Source: Falciphora oryzae | Lineage: Eukaryota > Ascomycota > Sordariomycetes > Magnaporthales > Magnaporthaceae | DNA length: 64,000 nt | Reading direction: 5' to 3' | NCBI GenBank assembly: GCA_000733355.1 | Contig: JNVV01000013.1 | Location: forward strand, 283,323 to 347,322 | Part shown: piece by piece, positions 46,236 through 57,567 of the stretch | How positions within the stretch are numbered: position 1 is the first letter of the stretch | Layout: every line of letters starts with the position of its first letter | Program-made: the position numbers and the translations under genes | Notes under the pieces: generated by a model | Database searches by the model: none | What the model saw: the letters and a program-made list of their open reading frames with translations, nothing else | Told to the model about the DNA's origin: nothing

Positions 46236-46963
46236 AGTTTGTGACCCCTCTCCATCTCTCTCATCTACCTCCTCCTAGTGCCACCTCCATAGACTAACCT
46301 CGGCTAAACAACTCCAGTGGCTCGCCCGTCAAAGTACCACGGAGTCCCCGTGAAGAAGTATGTCTATCTGGAGCCGCCTACCCCGGGCTCGGTGACAGTG
46401 CGCAAGCGCGTCACCAGCATCATCCCGGCGCCCTGCCCGACGCCCCCGCCTCCGCCTCCGGTGGTCGTCCTGCCGCATCCACCCTGCCCTCCGCTCGTGG
46501 TGGAGTGCCCTCCTCCTCCTCCCCNNNNNNNNNNNNNNNNNNNNNNNNNNNNNNNNNNNNNNNNNCTCCGCCGCCCCCGCCGCTCCCCTCGGAGCCCGAG
46601 ACGATCGACGTCATCTCGGTCGACGTCGACCCCAAGCCCGAGAAGAAAAAGAAGAAGAAGAAGAAGCACCACCACCACCACCACCACAGGCGCGAGCGGA
46701 GCATGTCCAGCAGCCGCAGCAGCCACAGCCACGAGGTCTACGTCGAGCGCGAGCGCTTCGTGCCCGTGCCCGTGCCCGTCGTCGTGCGCCGCGAGCACGA
46801 GTACGAGACGTTCCGCTACGTCGACGCCGCACCGCCCAGGCCCGTCCGCTACCTCCCCGCCCCGCCCTCGCCGCCGAGGAGCCGGAGCCGGAGCCGGGAC
46901 GACGATGAGCGCCTGAGGATCTCGATCCAGGACCAGCATCGGAGGAGGGAGTACTACCCCTAA
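46236..46963 (+). CDS. Pro/Lys/His-rich low-complexity protein, interrupted by an assembly gap
   Basis: The coding frame opens directly at a splice acceptor (ACTCCAG, ending 46317) as xTG GCT CGC. With a donor GTTTGT at 46237 the upstream exon ends in A, so splicing (81-nt intron with a CTAAC branch near 46292) would create ATG from A46236 plus TG46318-46319. The product starts MARPSKYHGVPVKKYVYLEP, then a Pro-rich segment runs into the N gap. After the gap it reads PPPPPLPSEPETIDVISVDV, a run of eight Lys and seven His, an RS-like Ser/Arg segment and VYVERERFVPVPVPVVVRRE, ending REYYP. About 200 residues are visible plus the gap. No known domain is recognised; the Lys/His block could bind metal or nucleic acid. 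The frame after the gap differs from the frame before it when the gap is taken as 41. Confidence 0.6.
46525..46565. other. Assembly gap, 41 N, inside a polyproline-coding repeat
   Basis: Both sides encode proline runs (CCT/CCC before, CCG/CCC after). The protein-like frame before and after the gap can only be joined if the true gap length is a multiple of three, so 41 is not the exact length. Confidence 0.9.
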
Positions 46964-49385
46964 TGCGACTCTTCTCACTCCTCGATACCAACGAGTGCTT
47001 GTATTCTTTTTGTATCCTTTTCAGGATATCTTGTTTACTTTTCTTTACGTCTGGTACGATGGTATGAGTTGATGAACGTCTTGAGGTGTCTTGTCCTTCT
47101 TCTTTCTTTCCTGGTGTGTCTCATATGGTTTTGTTTCACTTGGTATTTGTGGCGCACGGTTTCAACAGGAGGGTCTGGGGTTTGTTATGCGGCGATAGGA
47201 AGAAGCCACGAGAGCATCTCATTCTAATATATCGAGATGTCAACTCGTATTAGTATCCAATATCCAACTCGTGTCACTGTTCATTTAGGAGTGCTCGTGT
47301 TTGAATGGCTCAACCGATTGAATGCTTGGCAGGAAAAAGGCTTTCTTCCCGAATCGGCCATTGCTGTTGCAAGAGTACTCTCCCCAGATGTGACCGCCCA
47401 ATAGCCGGCATCAACCATTTGTGCACCACATGTCTACACCCATACTACTCCCATCTGAAGAAGGCATGCCGATTTTACGGTACTTGACGTTGATCTAGAC
47501 AAGACATGTAACCTATTGGCTACAGCAAAGCACTCACGAGGGGGCAATGGCGCCCTGGCTGTCGACTGCCATGGCTCTTGGGTTAACTTACGGGAGCAGA
47601 CGACTCTACTCTGTTCGTAGTAATCCATGCCGTCCTCATCAGGGCCGTGGTCCCGGGGACTTCGATAAGGATGGCCAAGTTCGTCGAGTTCTTTGAGAGT
47701 CGGTGCCGCACATGCCCGTCGTTTAGGGAGGTCATTGTCACATCAATGGATCGTCTTTAGACCAGCCGTCCCGGGGGGTTTTGTAGGATGCAGGAGCAGC
47801 AAGGCAGCGTGGTCCCAAGTGATGTCTCGCGACCTGGGCTAACATATGAAACGAAAAGTCAACATTGGGCTGATGGCCGAGATTTGCCCGTCTTCTCCTG
47901 AGCACCAGAACCGTCAGACTCGACCCGGCCGCTTGACAAACCGAGGGCACAATCCATCTTGCGGACGTCGGCAGTGTTGATGCTTGTGGTTCCACGCCAC
48001 CTACGAGTGATGCAGAGCTCTTACCGCGCCCTCGTGCGCTTGGAGGCAACCTATTTTCCTCGCTGAAGTTAGAGTAACGGATCAGACTGCTCTGATCATG
48101 GAGGCGTGAGAAACATTGCTCTTTCAAGGGAAGATGCCGAGTCTGATCCCCACGCGTTGGGCTCGCGGAGCGTCTTGACACTCTATCAACGGGGTCGATT
48201 ACATCATCGGATACGCCCTACCGATGGAACGGTTGGAAAGGTCCCGTTTGGCAGACGCGCGGCTGAGCGGTTCTCCAGTGTACCTACCTATCGCTGGTCA
48301 CACACTACCTTCTGTTGACAAACGAACACTTAGACGCATGGTTCGTAAAGCACGCGCTTGGACGATGGAATATCACGAGCTACGATATCATGGTAGTGCA
48401 ATGCATGCATTGGATCGTGTGCAAGATGTTCCGGCCAAGATGCCCGCCTGGTAGACATGAGTCCGGGATAGGGGATCGTTCTCGGCCAGGCCAGGACGCA
48501 GGTGATATCAAGGCTGGATCGCTGTGCTCACACCCGTTTTCACTTTTATCCTTTCCCTCATGCTTGTACGACGTCGCGTAGTGTTTCCGTGCCGTTCCTG
48601 TAGACGAGCGCCTACTGAAGTCCCCTTCTGTTTAAATCCTATCCATTCTGTCGGGTTGCCGGCATCATTGCTTCAGGCTTCTCGGGCGATCCCGGATGCT
48701 TGTTTTTCCAGCACAGTGCAAGCACTCGGACTAGACACGCAGGCAAAGCACCCACGACAGAGCAAAGAGCTGCTGAGCACACACAGCTTTGAGTGAGCGA
48801 GAGGGCGTGTGAGCACCGAACCCTGAGCCGTGCGACGAGTTTGTCGTCGAGAGCGGCTCCATCGGCCACTGTATCATGACTCGGGATGGCCTCGACACGC
48901 GGGCAGGGCGGGCGAGTTGGTCGACGCAAGATTCCCGCCGAGGCTTGCAGCATGGAAATTTCTTCCTTTCCCTCTCTTCCCCTTGCGCCTCGATTCTCCC
49001 ACCGTACCGTGTACCTCCCCTGCTCCGGAGAGGGGGATCTGCCTGGTGCCAAAAATAAGGACAAGCCCCAGCAGCCCTTCCAAGCCGCTTGACCCCCGAA
49101 CCTTACTTTGACACCCAACCAGGGCCAAGTAAAAGATAAAAAAAAAAAAAAAACGGCCGCCCGAGAGAGACGCTACGGTCCGATCGGCTGATTCGTCCCG
49201 GAAGCGCACAGCTGCCGTGCCTTAGGTACCTAGCCGGGGGTGTCATTTGCTTTTATGGGTCGGTGGCCGCATGCAAAAACCATGAGCCCTTGCTTGCCGC
49301 CTTCAGCAGCCTAGCGCGCCTCGGTGTCTCCCTCCCCGCCGTCGGCACCCAACCCCAGCCGCCCGAGCGAGGCCCAGACACACCC
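46964..49385. other. Intergenic region between the Pro/His-rich gene and the second regulator
   Basis: About 2.4 kb with no supported gene. It contains the 3' region of the upstream gene and the promoter of the regulator, an A16 tract near 49138-49153 and a perfect TAGGTACCTA palindrome at 49223-49232, about 155 bp before the regulator start. Confidence 0.4.
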
Positions 49386-52110
49386 ATGGAGGAGATGGGC
49401 GAGATCGGGCACAACGCCGGCTCGGCCTCCCCGCCTCCAATCCCCTTCCCCGACGACCAAGACGACCGCCAAAGCCCACCCCCAAAGCCCGCCAAAAAGC
49501 GGATACGCAAGCCTAGGGGCCGGGGGCTGAGGACGAAGACGGGGTGGTAAGTCGTGGTCCCCGCACCGCCAGTCGAACCCCCGTGGGGTCCCTAGGCGGG
49601 AGGGGAGTGCAGCGCAGTGCAGCGCGCCGCCGAGCATGCACTGCCAGCGTCCGTGGTTCGCTCGGCTAATGGAAACCTCGGGCCTCGTATAGTCTCACAT
49701 GCCGAAAGCGACACAAGAAATGCGACGAGCAGTGTAAGTGACGCACGCGGCTGACCGACTGGCCACCACCTGCCTGCCACCCACACCCCTGCTTTCGTCG
49801 CCTGCGACTGATGTACCATGTGCGCTTGTACAAACTCGCGGTGTAGTCCCGGTATGCAGCCATTGTGTGACGTCGAATCGCGAGTGCGTATGGCCGGACC
49901 CCAACGTCACCGACATACCGTCAGGGAACTCGTCCGTGGCCCAGTCACCGCCAGGCTCGGCCGAGTTGCGGTCGCAACCGGCCGGGCTCCCTCCCACCAG
50001 CCACTCAACCGTTGTCGTCGTGGCTCAGTCGCAGCAGCAGCGGCAGCAACAGCAAGAGCAACAACAGCAACGACGCCAGTTCGACCCGCCCTCCCTGGCG
50101 TCCACAACAAGCAACTCCCCACAACAGTCCTCCCCAGCCGCCGCACTCTCCCCAGATGCTGGTGGTGTTGGGGCCAAGACCGAAGCGCGGACCCCTCGTC
50201 CCACGTGCCCGCCTTTGGGGCCGGTTGCCCCGACTCTGGACTATCATTTTCCTAATGGGCCGAGTGCTGATTCTCATAACATCGTCGACCCGGCACTGGC
50301 CGCCCTCTACCCAGGCACTCGACCAAAACCGCCCATTCCTGACCTTGTCCCTCCCTCTAGTCATGGCTATACACCGGCGTCACCGGAAACAATGTCGTCA
50401 GTAGACGGGATTAGCGTAGGGGCCGCTAGTTCCAAATGGCTTGACCTCCTCGCTGGCGACGCAGCGGCGCAGGCAGCTGGCGGCTTCAGTCTCGGCGCAT
50501 GCAAACCAATCCAGATGGGTGCCCGTAACCAAGCACCTAGCGCGTCCGCTTCCGACTCTGGACGCGGAATGGCCAGGGGCGACGGCCTCAGGATATCCAA
50601 CAGCCGCACGGGCGTCATGGGGAGGCTTGACTGGAGTATCCCGGAAAGGTACCCTTGGCAGGAGGATACTGATATCGAGCTCGAGCCTGTCGAAACTTTT
50701 CTGTTTAGGGCTTTCGCAGAAAGGTCTGCGCTCTGGGTAAGTCCTATTCGCGGATGAATGGTGTCAATGATACTACATGGCCTGATTCGGTGGGTTGTGC
50801 CTGCGGAGCTAACCTCCCGAGACAAAATTCTCCGCCGATGGCAAATGTGTAGATGGATCTGTTTGACCCCTACAAACACTTCTCCACGTACTCCATACGG
50901 CTTGCTTTGCGAAACTATGGCTTAATGAAGGCCATCCTCGCGCTCCAGGCGCGGTACGCGTCTGTGGCCTCGACGTCGAACACACAGCCGGAAGCAGGAG
51001 GTGTGCCGGAGGTGGACCCGACTGATGCTGTGGAGTACTACCACGAAGCCTTGTGTTATGTATCAAGAGCGCTGCAGTACCAGTCGTATGCGCGCAGTGA
51101 GGAGATACTATGCACGGCCATGGTGATCAGCACCTACGAGATGCTGGATGCGCACATGGGTCACGGCATCGGACGTCTGTCACCCGGGCAGCGCCGCTCG
51201 GTGCTTTCCAACTGGCAGCGGCATCTCAAGGGCCTCTTCTGGATCCAGAGGTCCCAGGATGTGAACGGGGCCTCGGGCGGGCTCAGGCAGGCGGTCTGGT
51301 GGGCGTGGCTGCGGCAGGATCTCTGGGCGGCCTTCCGTGAGCATCGGCGATGTCTCAGCTTCTGGAGGCCCGTGGTCGACTACTCGGATCTCACGCAGTG
51401 CGAGCTCGCCGACCGCGCCGTGTATCTCCTCAGCCAAGCGGTCAACTACTGCGCCGATGATCCCGATATCGGATCGTGGGTCGACGCGGGTGCTGCAAGC
51501 GCGTTGGCTGACGAGAGCGACGAGGCAGTGCGCCGCCGCTGCGAAAGGGGCGCCGAGCTGATGGACATGTTCGAGCGGTGGAAATCGTTCATCGGCGACG
51601 GGTTTCGGCCGCTGCCAATGGCCGTGCGACCGCTTGGGGGAGTGGGCGTTGGGGCGGCGGCTCGAGTGTGGAAGCCTGTCTGGGTGCACCCGCCCGAGTT
51701 CGGTGTTGCTCTCCAGGCGTACCACTTCGCGCGGATTTTAGTTTGCCTGCGTCGGCCTGCCGTTGGCGGCGGTCAGCGCGATGATACCAAGACACAGGCA
51801 TGTTCTCAACTGCTCTGGGTGACGTCCTGCGAGTGATGCTAACAAGTGGGAATTCCTGTAGGAAATCCTGGCCGAGGCTGTGGCGACTATCTGCGGGATC
51901 GCCATGGAGCTGACAGACCAGGGCTGTCAGATCATGTCGGCGCGGTGCCTCTTTGGCGCAGGTCTCTGCGTGCAGGGCGTAGCTCAGCAGGAGGGCATTA
52001 TGGAGTTGATGAAGGCGTGCGAGGCCAGGTCAGGCTGGCCCCTGGAGGCGATGAGGGACGACTTGCGCGCCGAGTGGCGGAAAAGGGATACGGAGATGCA
52101 AGACGTGTGA
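49386..52110 (+). CDS. Zn2Cys6 transcription factor with a fungal TF domain (Fungal_trans_2-like)
   Basis: Sequence-specific nuclear regulator of 761 aa in five exons: 49386-49546, 49693-49733, 49847-50736, 50853-51797 and 51862-52110. The zinc cluster is assembled over three exons: RTKTGCLTCRKRHKKCDEQF followed by PVCSHCVTSNREC. Its cysteines at 54, 57, 64, 71, 74 and 81 have perfect CX2CX6CX6CX2CX6C spacing. A Gln- and Pro-rich linker follows. The C-terminal half (DLFDPYKHFSTYSIRLALRN, ILALQARYASVAS, YYHEALCYVSRALQYQ, AVWWAWLRQDLWAAF) is the helical regulatory domain typical of this family. The last intron is GC-AG (donor GCATGT). The alternative GT donor would leave a 43-nt intron and add seven residues. 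The gene is convergent with a DAL5-like transporter, a possible target; that is inference. Confidence 0.9.
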
Positions 52111-52994
52111 AGCCGGGCCTGGCAAATGCGGTCGTGGCTGCATTTTTCCTCCAAGCCAACCGTGCTAGGTTAGGCAGGTGCGGCCCGGGGCAGCCTTTCG
52201 GCCGAGTAGCCACAGGCCGAAGGTAAAGAACGAGGACGAAGGGAACATGAGGAAAGGAAAAGAAAAAGACGCCTAGGGGGACAGAAAAAAAAAAAACCCC
52301 TAAAGAAGAGCAAAAGCAAAAAAAAAGGAATAAAAGCAAAGATGCTGCTTCCTATAAACGACAAGCAGACGAAACATGAAACTTGAGACGAAGAGTGTCA
52401 AATTCCAACAAATCATCTTCTGCTCAAGCGAGGTGCCTGATCCCAACACGCCTTCCTTCCAAACGCCAATTTGCCTCATCACAAGCTGCTAGGTACCTGC
52501 TACCTCGAACTCTCTGAGGGTCACATAACCTCAATTGAGGGGTTTAGCTCAAGGAACTCGGCGGGGGTGGTCTTTATGTCAACACTAATATGCGTGCAGT
52601 CATGTCCTCGCAGAGCTTACTTAGTCCTGCCCGGAGACAGGGAGGTGGATGCCCCGTGGGGTGATGGGGCGTGCCTGGGTCGAGTCGGTCCACACCATCG
52701 GAGCCTGATCAAGACAGCACATCCCAGCCAACGCAAACACTAATGGAACCCACCAGCATCCACCTGGCAGCGCACCTACTGCGGTACCATCTCCAACCGG
52801 TCTTCCCAACCAACCCAGCCCAGCCCTCGTGTCGCGGTCACAGTTCGTATCGCGCCGCTGACCTTTTGCCGCGCAGGAGCACAACGATTCCCATTATCAA
52901 ATCAAAGTGCTGACTGCCCGATCTTGACGTTTCTCTTTCTCCTGGTTGACTACCTACGGTCGCTAGACCAAGCCCCTGGCTGTCATCGCTACCC
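52111..52994. other. Convergent region between the regulator and the MFS transporter
   Basis: About 880 bp between the two stop codons. It has A-rich stretches near 52256-52330 and an AGGTACCT palindrome at 52491-52498. No supported ORF. Confidence 0.4.
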
Positions 52995-54812
52995 TCATTG
53001 TATCGCAGCCCCTGGCTTTTTCCTCAGCAGGACCTCCAAGGTCGCAAACGCCGCGAGTCCAACGAAACACATGCCAGCGACAACACCAAACCCCATCAGG
53101 TATCCGGGGGCGTCCTCGGCAGGGAAGAGGTAAGCGCCGTAGATCTGGGCTAGGTTGCCCATGGCGTTGACCAGCGCGAGGCCCACCGCGCGAGGCCCGA
53201 CCCCGTCGTCGCCCGGGAAGGCGGCCAAGAAGGTGACCGAGGCTATCGACAGCGCGAGAGCGTTGGCCGCCCACAGCGCCGACGCCATGACGACCAGCAG
53301 CCCGTAGCGCGCCGCGAAGGCCGCCCCGGGAGACGCGCGCGCGCACTCGACCACGGCCACCGCGCACGCCGTGGCCAGCGTCATGCACGCGGCCGCGAGT
53401 ATCGGTCTGCGCCGCCGCAGATGTTGGTCGGCGGCCCAGCCGACGCAGGCCGTCGCGACAAAGGCCGAGGCGTAAATGGGCACCACCATGTACTGGGCCT
53501 CCTGGACCGAGGCATAACCCAAGCCCTGGACAAGGGTCGGGTAGAAGTACGAGAGTGTCGAGGAGCCGACGATGGCCATGTAGCCGAGGACCAGCAACCA
53601 AGTCCGCCAGTCTTTCAGGACCATCTTAAGGGCGCGAATATGGGACGGGCTAGGTTTTGTTCCTGGCGGTGAGGGTGTTTTTATCCATGGCTTCTGCTGC
53701 TTCTGTACAGAAGGCTGACTGGCCCCTGCCGCGCTCATGTGGCTGTTCTCTGTGAACAATGTCACAGTCGGGACCGAAGTTGGAGGCGGCGGGAGCATGA
53801 GAGCCACCTCCCTCTTGCCGCCTCCTGGCATGTCGGCCTCCAGTCGTGCCACAGCCAGGGCGCGCTCCCGCTCGTCCAGCTGCTTGGTATTGGCTGGGAA
53901 GTCCAACAGGATAAACCGGGCGGCTCCCGAGACACACACTGTGGCGATGCCCTCAATGATGAACAACCAACGCCAACCTGCGATCCCCGCCACCCCGTTG
54001 AGACCTGTCACTATGCCGCCTGCAAGCAGTCCCCCAAACGCGCCTGACAGGATAGCGGCCGAGATAAAAACGGCGAAACGAACGGACTGCTCCTCAGTGC
54101 GGTACCAGCTGTTAAATAGCAGCAGGACACCCGGCGCGAAGCCAGCCTCCAGGGCACCGATTGCGGCGCGCAAGCCAACGACGGCGCCGTACGTCGGCAC
54201 AAATCCCATGGCCGTGGTTAAGATTCCCCAGAGGAACATTATTGCGGGCATGAAGACCGAAGGCCGCGTCCGGGACAGGACCATATTGGACGGCACTTCA
54301 AATACAACGTATCCAACGAAGAAAACGACCAGAGCCGCGGAGTACATCTCGGAATCCATCTCTAAGTCTTTGGTCATGCCGGCGATTTTGGCGTTACCGA
54401 TGCTGCAGTGTGAGCTCTCAGGGTCAGCTTCCAAGTGGAACAGGTTAAGTGGAAGGGGCTGTTGATGGTTGATCTTGCTCACTTGGTCCGGTCCACGTAG
54501 CTGCACAAGTACATGATCCTATTGTGGCTTCTGTCAGTACACGCCGGGAACGTGGCGGAACGTGTGTGTGTTTTTTTCCTCCCCTAGCGTGTCATACCAT
54601 ATCGTCGGCAAGAGGCAGAAGTCTATCTTTCTGACTAGCGCCTTCTCCTCCTTGCTTCCTGCGGAATGCCCTGCGTCCTGCGGCGGCCCAGCCCTGGCAC
54701 CCAGGGCCTCCTCGTCGAAGCTGCTCGGCGGTGCCCTGTTGGAGTCGGCATTTTGGGGGTTTGGAGCGGCCGGCGTTCGGTCGTCTGCGCTGTCGGATTT
54801 GCGTTCGACCAT
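52995..54812 (-). CDS. MFS transporter, anion:cation symporter (Dal5-like) family
   Basis: Plasma-membrane proton symporter of the DAL5-type branch, which carries allantoate, nicotinate-like and other organic anions or amides. Three exons (54598-54812, 54483-54518, 52995-54402) give 552 aa. The joins read FCLLPTIWIMYLCSYVDRTN and DRTNIGNAKIAGMTKDLEM, the family signature at the end of helix 1. FEVPSNMVLSRTRPSVFMP, GLRAAIGALEAGFAPGV and GWRWLFIIEGIATV are also family blocks. About twelve membrane segments are visible, with a Pro/Ser-rich central loop. The N-terminal 65 residues are hydrophilic. The start is the first ATG of the exon; a GTG lies 12 nt upstream. The substrate cannot be told from sequence. 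Confidence 0.92.
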
Positions 54813-55398
54813 AGTCGGCAACACGCCACGCGGCGATATCGAGAGAGCGGTTGTGCCTGTCGGACAAGGGCCGGGGGAAAGAAGGGGATGGATTAAGCTT
54901 TCCGGTGTTTTGGGTGGTAGGCAGGGGGCGGGCTTCCCCTTCTCGCTTTTGCTCTTGGTTCTTGTTGCTCGCCCGATAACGCTGACTATCGTTTCGCTCT
55001 ACCTCGAAAATCTGTGACATGGATCGAGTCTTGGCACGGAGGGCCCGGTGACGGGCTCCAGACCCAGGAGACTGGGAGCTCACTTCTTCGGCGGAGAAAA
55101 GTTGAATCGGCCGGGCGGCTCGTGCCATTCGGGGGGCGGGCATCCCGCCGTGGATCGGAGGCAGTGGAGACATCACGCCTCGGATCTGACTCGCGGTGGG
55201 CGCCGGCCCCTTGCTTCAAAGCATACTAGACGGGATATCCTACAAAGTTTTATCAAGCACACGTAATTTAAATCGAGTATGGCACCCTTTCACCCTTCCA
55301 CTCAAAGCAGACTTCCATGGGAGACCCGTCGAGCTCTGTGTGCAGCACCTGATACAGCCCATGTTTTTCCTGGCTGCAAGGGCAGGCGCAGGTACAAA
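54813..55398. other. Promoter region of the MFS gene and 3' region of the RNase H-like gene
   Basis: About 590 bp with no supported coding sequence. Both flanking genes are on the minus strand, so it holds the transporter promoter and the downstream end of whatever precedes it. Confidence 0.35.
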
Positions 55399-57567
55399 TC
55401 ACATGGACTCCTTTCCCTTTTCTCCCATGGCAGAGAGCGCCAGCTGGACCGCGTCCCCATTCTGCTTCCTGGGGACCGCATACCAAACCACGCCGACGCC
55501 GGCAAGGGCCCGGAGGCGACTGATGGCCACCCACAGCCTCAGCCAAGCGGCCGTGTTCTCGACCGCCTTGCCGCCCCCGTCGCGCAGCACGGAGTCGATC
55601 CCGCCGGCCTTTCTCCTCTTTCCAGGTTTCGTGTCGAGCTTCCACCGCTCCTGCCCCTTGCACACACTGTTCACCAGGTCTTGCGAGTCCGAGATTATGA
55701 TGACGCGCATTTCGACCGATTCGTCTCGTCCCTCGTCGGCGCTGCTCTCTCCTGCAGCGCTGCGACTGGCAGACTTAGCCACAGAGGTTCCAGAAGCGGA
55801 ACCCAAGGTCGCTCCGGCGATGTTGGGCTTAGCGTTATGTTTAGCGTTGTGCTTGAGCAGTGCCTCGCGTAGCTGATTGTTGGGTACCGCGGGGCCCGTG
55901 GAGCTGTCGGGAGCCTTCGGCTTTGGACGGAACAACAGGCTGCTGGCGTCATACTTTATTTTCGGGGTGGTGCCGCCGCCGCCGCCGGCGGTGCCACTCA
56001 GTACCGCCTGCGGCGACGGTCCCGGGATCGGCATCAGCCCGCCCAGCGAGTTCCTCAGCCACGGCTCGACCCAGGAAGACTCGGCATTGTCCATGAACCT
56101 CGCGTAATAGGTTTGCATTTTGTGCGCGTCCGGGCCCAAATTTTTTAGGCTTTGTGCCATGTAATCGTTCACGATGGCGTCCCTCTTGTCCACCCACTGC
56201 TTTAGTTTCCACGCCGACGGCGGCCGGTTGGGGTCGGTGATGCCCATCTGCCGCGCCGCGTCGCCGGTCCGGCGCTGGCACTCGTCCATCAGGACGTAGT
56301 GGTGGTCGTCCAGCTGCTTGTTGATTTTCCTGAGCTTGGGCATGGTCTCGGCGGCGAACTTGAACAGCGCCCGGGCCTCGGGGACCGCCCCGCCTTTCGA
56401 CTGCGCGCGCGACAGCGTGCCGCCGGGCGGTGGTCCATGCGTCACCGTCCCGTCGCGGCCAACCTTGCCGATGATGGTCATCTGGTCGCCCGGTCCGTCG
56501 GACACGGCCAGGAAGCTCGTGGCGTCGATGGCGGCGATGCCGCGAGAGAGCTCGTTGAAGTCTTTGATCTCCTTCACGAAGAGGCGCTGGTCCACCCCCT
56601 CCAGGCGCGCCCACACGAGGTCGCACGCCTGCGACAGGTCCGACAGCTCCTTGGGCATCCGCTTGATGAGCGCGCGCCTGGTCCGGCAGGCTGGGAGCAC
56701 GCCCTCCTCGACAACCTCCAGCGCGCGCGTCGCGGCGGCGATCCCGGCCGCCTCCTTTCTGGTGTCGGCAGCAGCAGCGGCACTGGATGGGCGAGGGTCG
56801 GGCGTCTTCCCAGCACACTGTGCCTGGTTTTCCGTCTTGGGTGGTGGCGACGACGGCATGGCCTCGGCGGTGTTGAAGCTGGAGTTCTTGGCAAAGTAGA
56901 CGCCAAAGGCCGCGTCTTGCTGGTCATCGGCCACCATGGCGCTGATGCGGATCACGATGGAGCTCATGGGCGGCCTCTGCGGCGACTTGGGGGTGTTCTC
57001 GCTGGCCATCAGGTCCTCGTTGTCTCGGCCGCAAGCGTAGTGCCAGGGGTGGACGCACTGGGTGCCGGGGCCGCCGTTTCTCAGGCGGTTGAAGCCCGTC
57101 AGCCAGGTCAGCTGGCACTCGCGGCAGTCGTAGAACGCGTGCTCGAGCCGCGAGTCCGCCAGCTTCTCGGGCTCGGGCGGCCGGCTCAGGTCGTGGTGGA
57201 AGCCCAGCGACGCAAAGGACATCCTCCCGATGACCTGCTCGTCCCACTGCGGGATCCAGCAGCGGAGGTCCTTGATGGCGTCGGTGCTGACGCTGGCGGG
57301 CCGGCCACTTGACGCTGCCGTCGCCTTTGCGGGGCGGCGCGAGGTCGAGACATTGCTGGAAATCAGGGTGGGGATATTGGCCAGAATTTCTTCGAGAATG
57401 TCATTGCTAATTGCATTACAGCCTCCAGGCTTGTTTTTAGTAGTCTTGCAGGGCTCTGTAGGCCTATGGCCGTCGGGAGGCTTGTCGCGGCTGCCAGTGG
57501 CGCTCTTTCGGGGCTCGCGAGAACTGCCCTTTTCCTTGGCACTACTGGTCTTGCTTGGGCCGTTCAT
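55399..57567 (-). CDS. RNase H-like-fold protein with a large internal insertion
   Basis: Single exon, 722 aa, from the first in-frame ATG (MNGPSKTSSAKEKGSSREPR). The region from about residue 200 (SSIVIRISAMVADDQQDAAF then GVYF) looks like the first strands of an RNase H fold. AAGIAAATRALEVVEEGV fits helix A. RVIIISDSQDLVNSVCKGQE (near 620-640) is the strand with the conserved DS pair. VWYAVPRKQNGDAVQLALSA near the C-terminus fits the last strand plus the N-x-D/A helix. About 400 residues separate the two halves, far longer than in ordinary RNase H. The first acidic residue seems replaced (IRIS), so catalysis is doubtful. Cys/His-containing segments (YDCRECQLTWL, CVHPWHYACGRDN) precede the fold. 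Similar proteins seem to occur in Sordariomycetes, but I cannot give a role. Confidence 0.7.
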   Translation of the reverse strand: MNGPSKTSSAKEKGSSREPRKSATGSRDKPPDGHRPTEPCKTTKNKPGGCNAISNDILEEILANIPTLISSNVSTSRRPAKATAASSGRPASVSTDAIKDLRCWIPQWDEQVIGRMSFASLGFHHDLSRPPEPEKLADSRLEHAFYDCRECQLTWLTGFNRLRNGGPGTQCVHPWHYACGRDNEDLMASENTPKSPQRPPMSSIVIRISAMVADDQQDAAFGVYFAKNSSFNTAEAMPSSPPPKTENQAQCAGKTPDPRPSSAAAAADTRKEAAGIAAATRALEVVEEGVLPACRTRRALIKRMPKELSDLSQACDLVWARLEGVDQRLFVKEIKDFNELSRGIAAIDATSFLAVSDGPGDQMTIIGKVGRDGTVTHGPPPGGTLSRAQSKGGAVPEARALFKFAAETMPKLRKINKQLDDHHYVLMDECQRRTGDAARQMGITDPNRPPSAWKLKQWVDKRDAIVNDYMAQSLKNLGPDAHKMQTYYARFMDNAESSWVEPWLRNSLGGLMPIPGPSPQAVLSGTAGGGGGTTPKIKYDASSLLFRPKPKAPDSSTGPAVPNNQLREALLKHNAKHNAKPNIAGATLGSASGTSVAKSASRSAAGESSADEGRDESVEMRVIIISDSQDLVNSVCKGQERWKLDTKPGKRRKAGGIDSVLRDGGGKAVENTAAWLRLWVAISRLRALAGVGVVWYAVPRKQNGDAVQLALSAMGEKGKESM

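Noticed and set aside
51819..51861. GT-AG alternative for the last intron of the second regulator
   Set aside because: At 43 nt it would be shorter than the usual fungal minimum, while the GC-AG option is a normal 64 nt.
56299..57312. A 337-codon plus-strand frame opposite the RNase H-like gene
   Set aside because: Antisense shadow of GC-rich coding DNA; the minus-strand frame has recognisable motifs and the plus frame does not.
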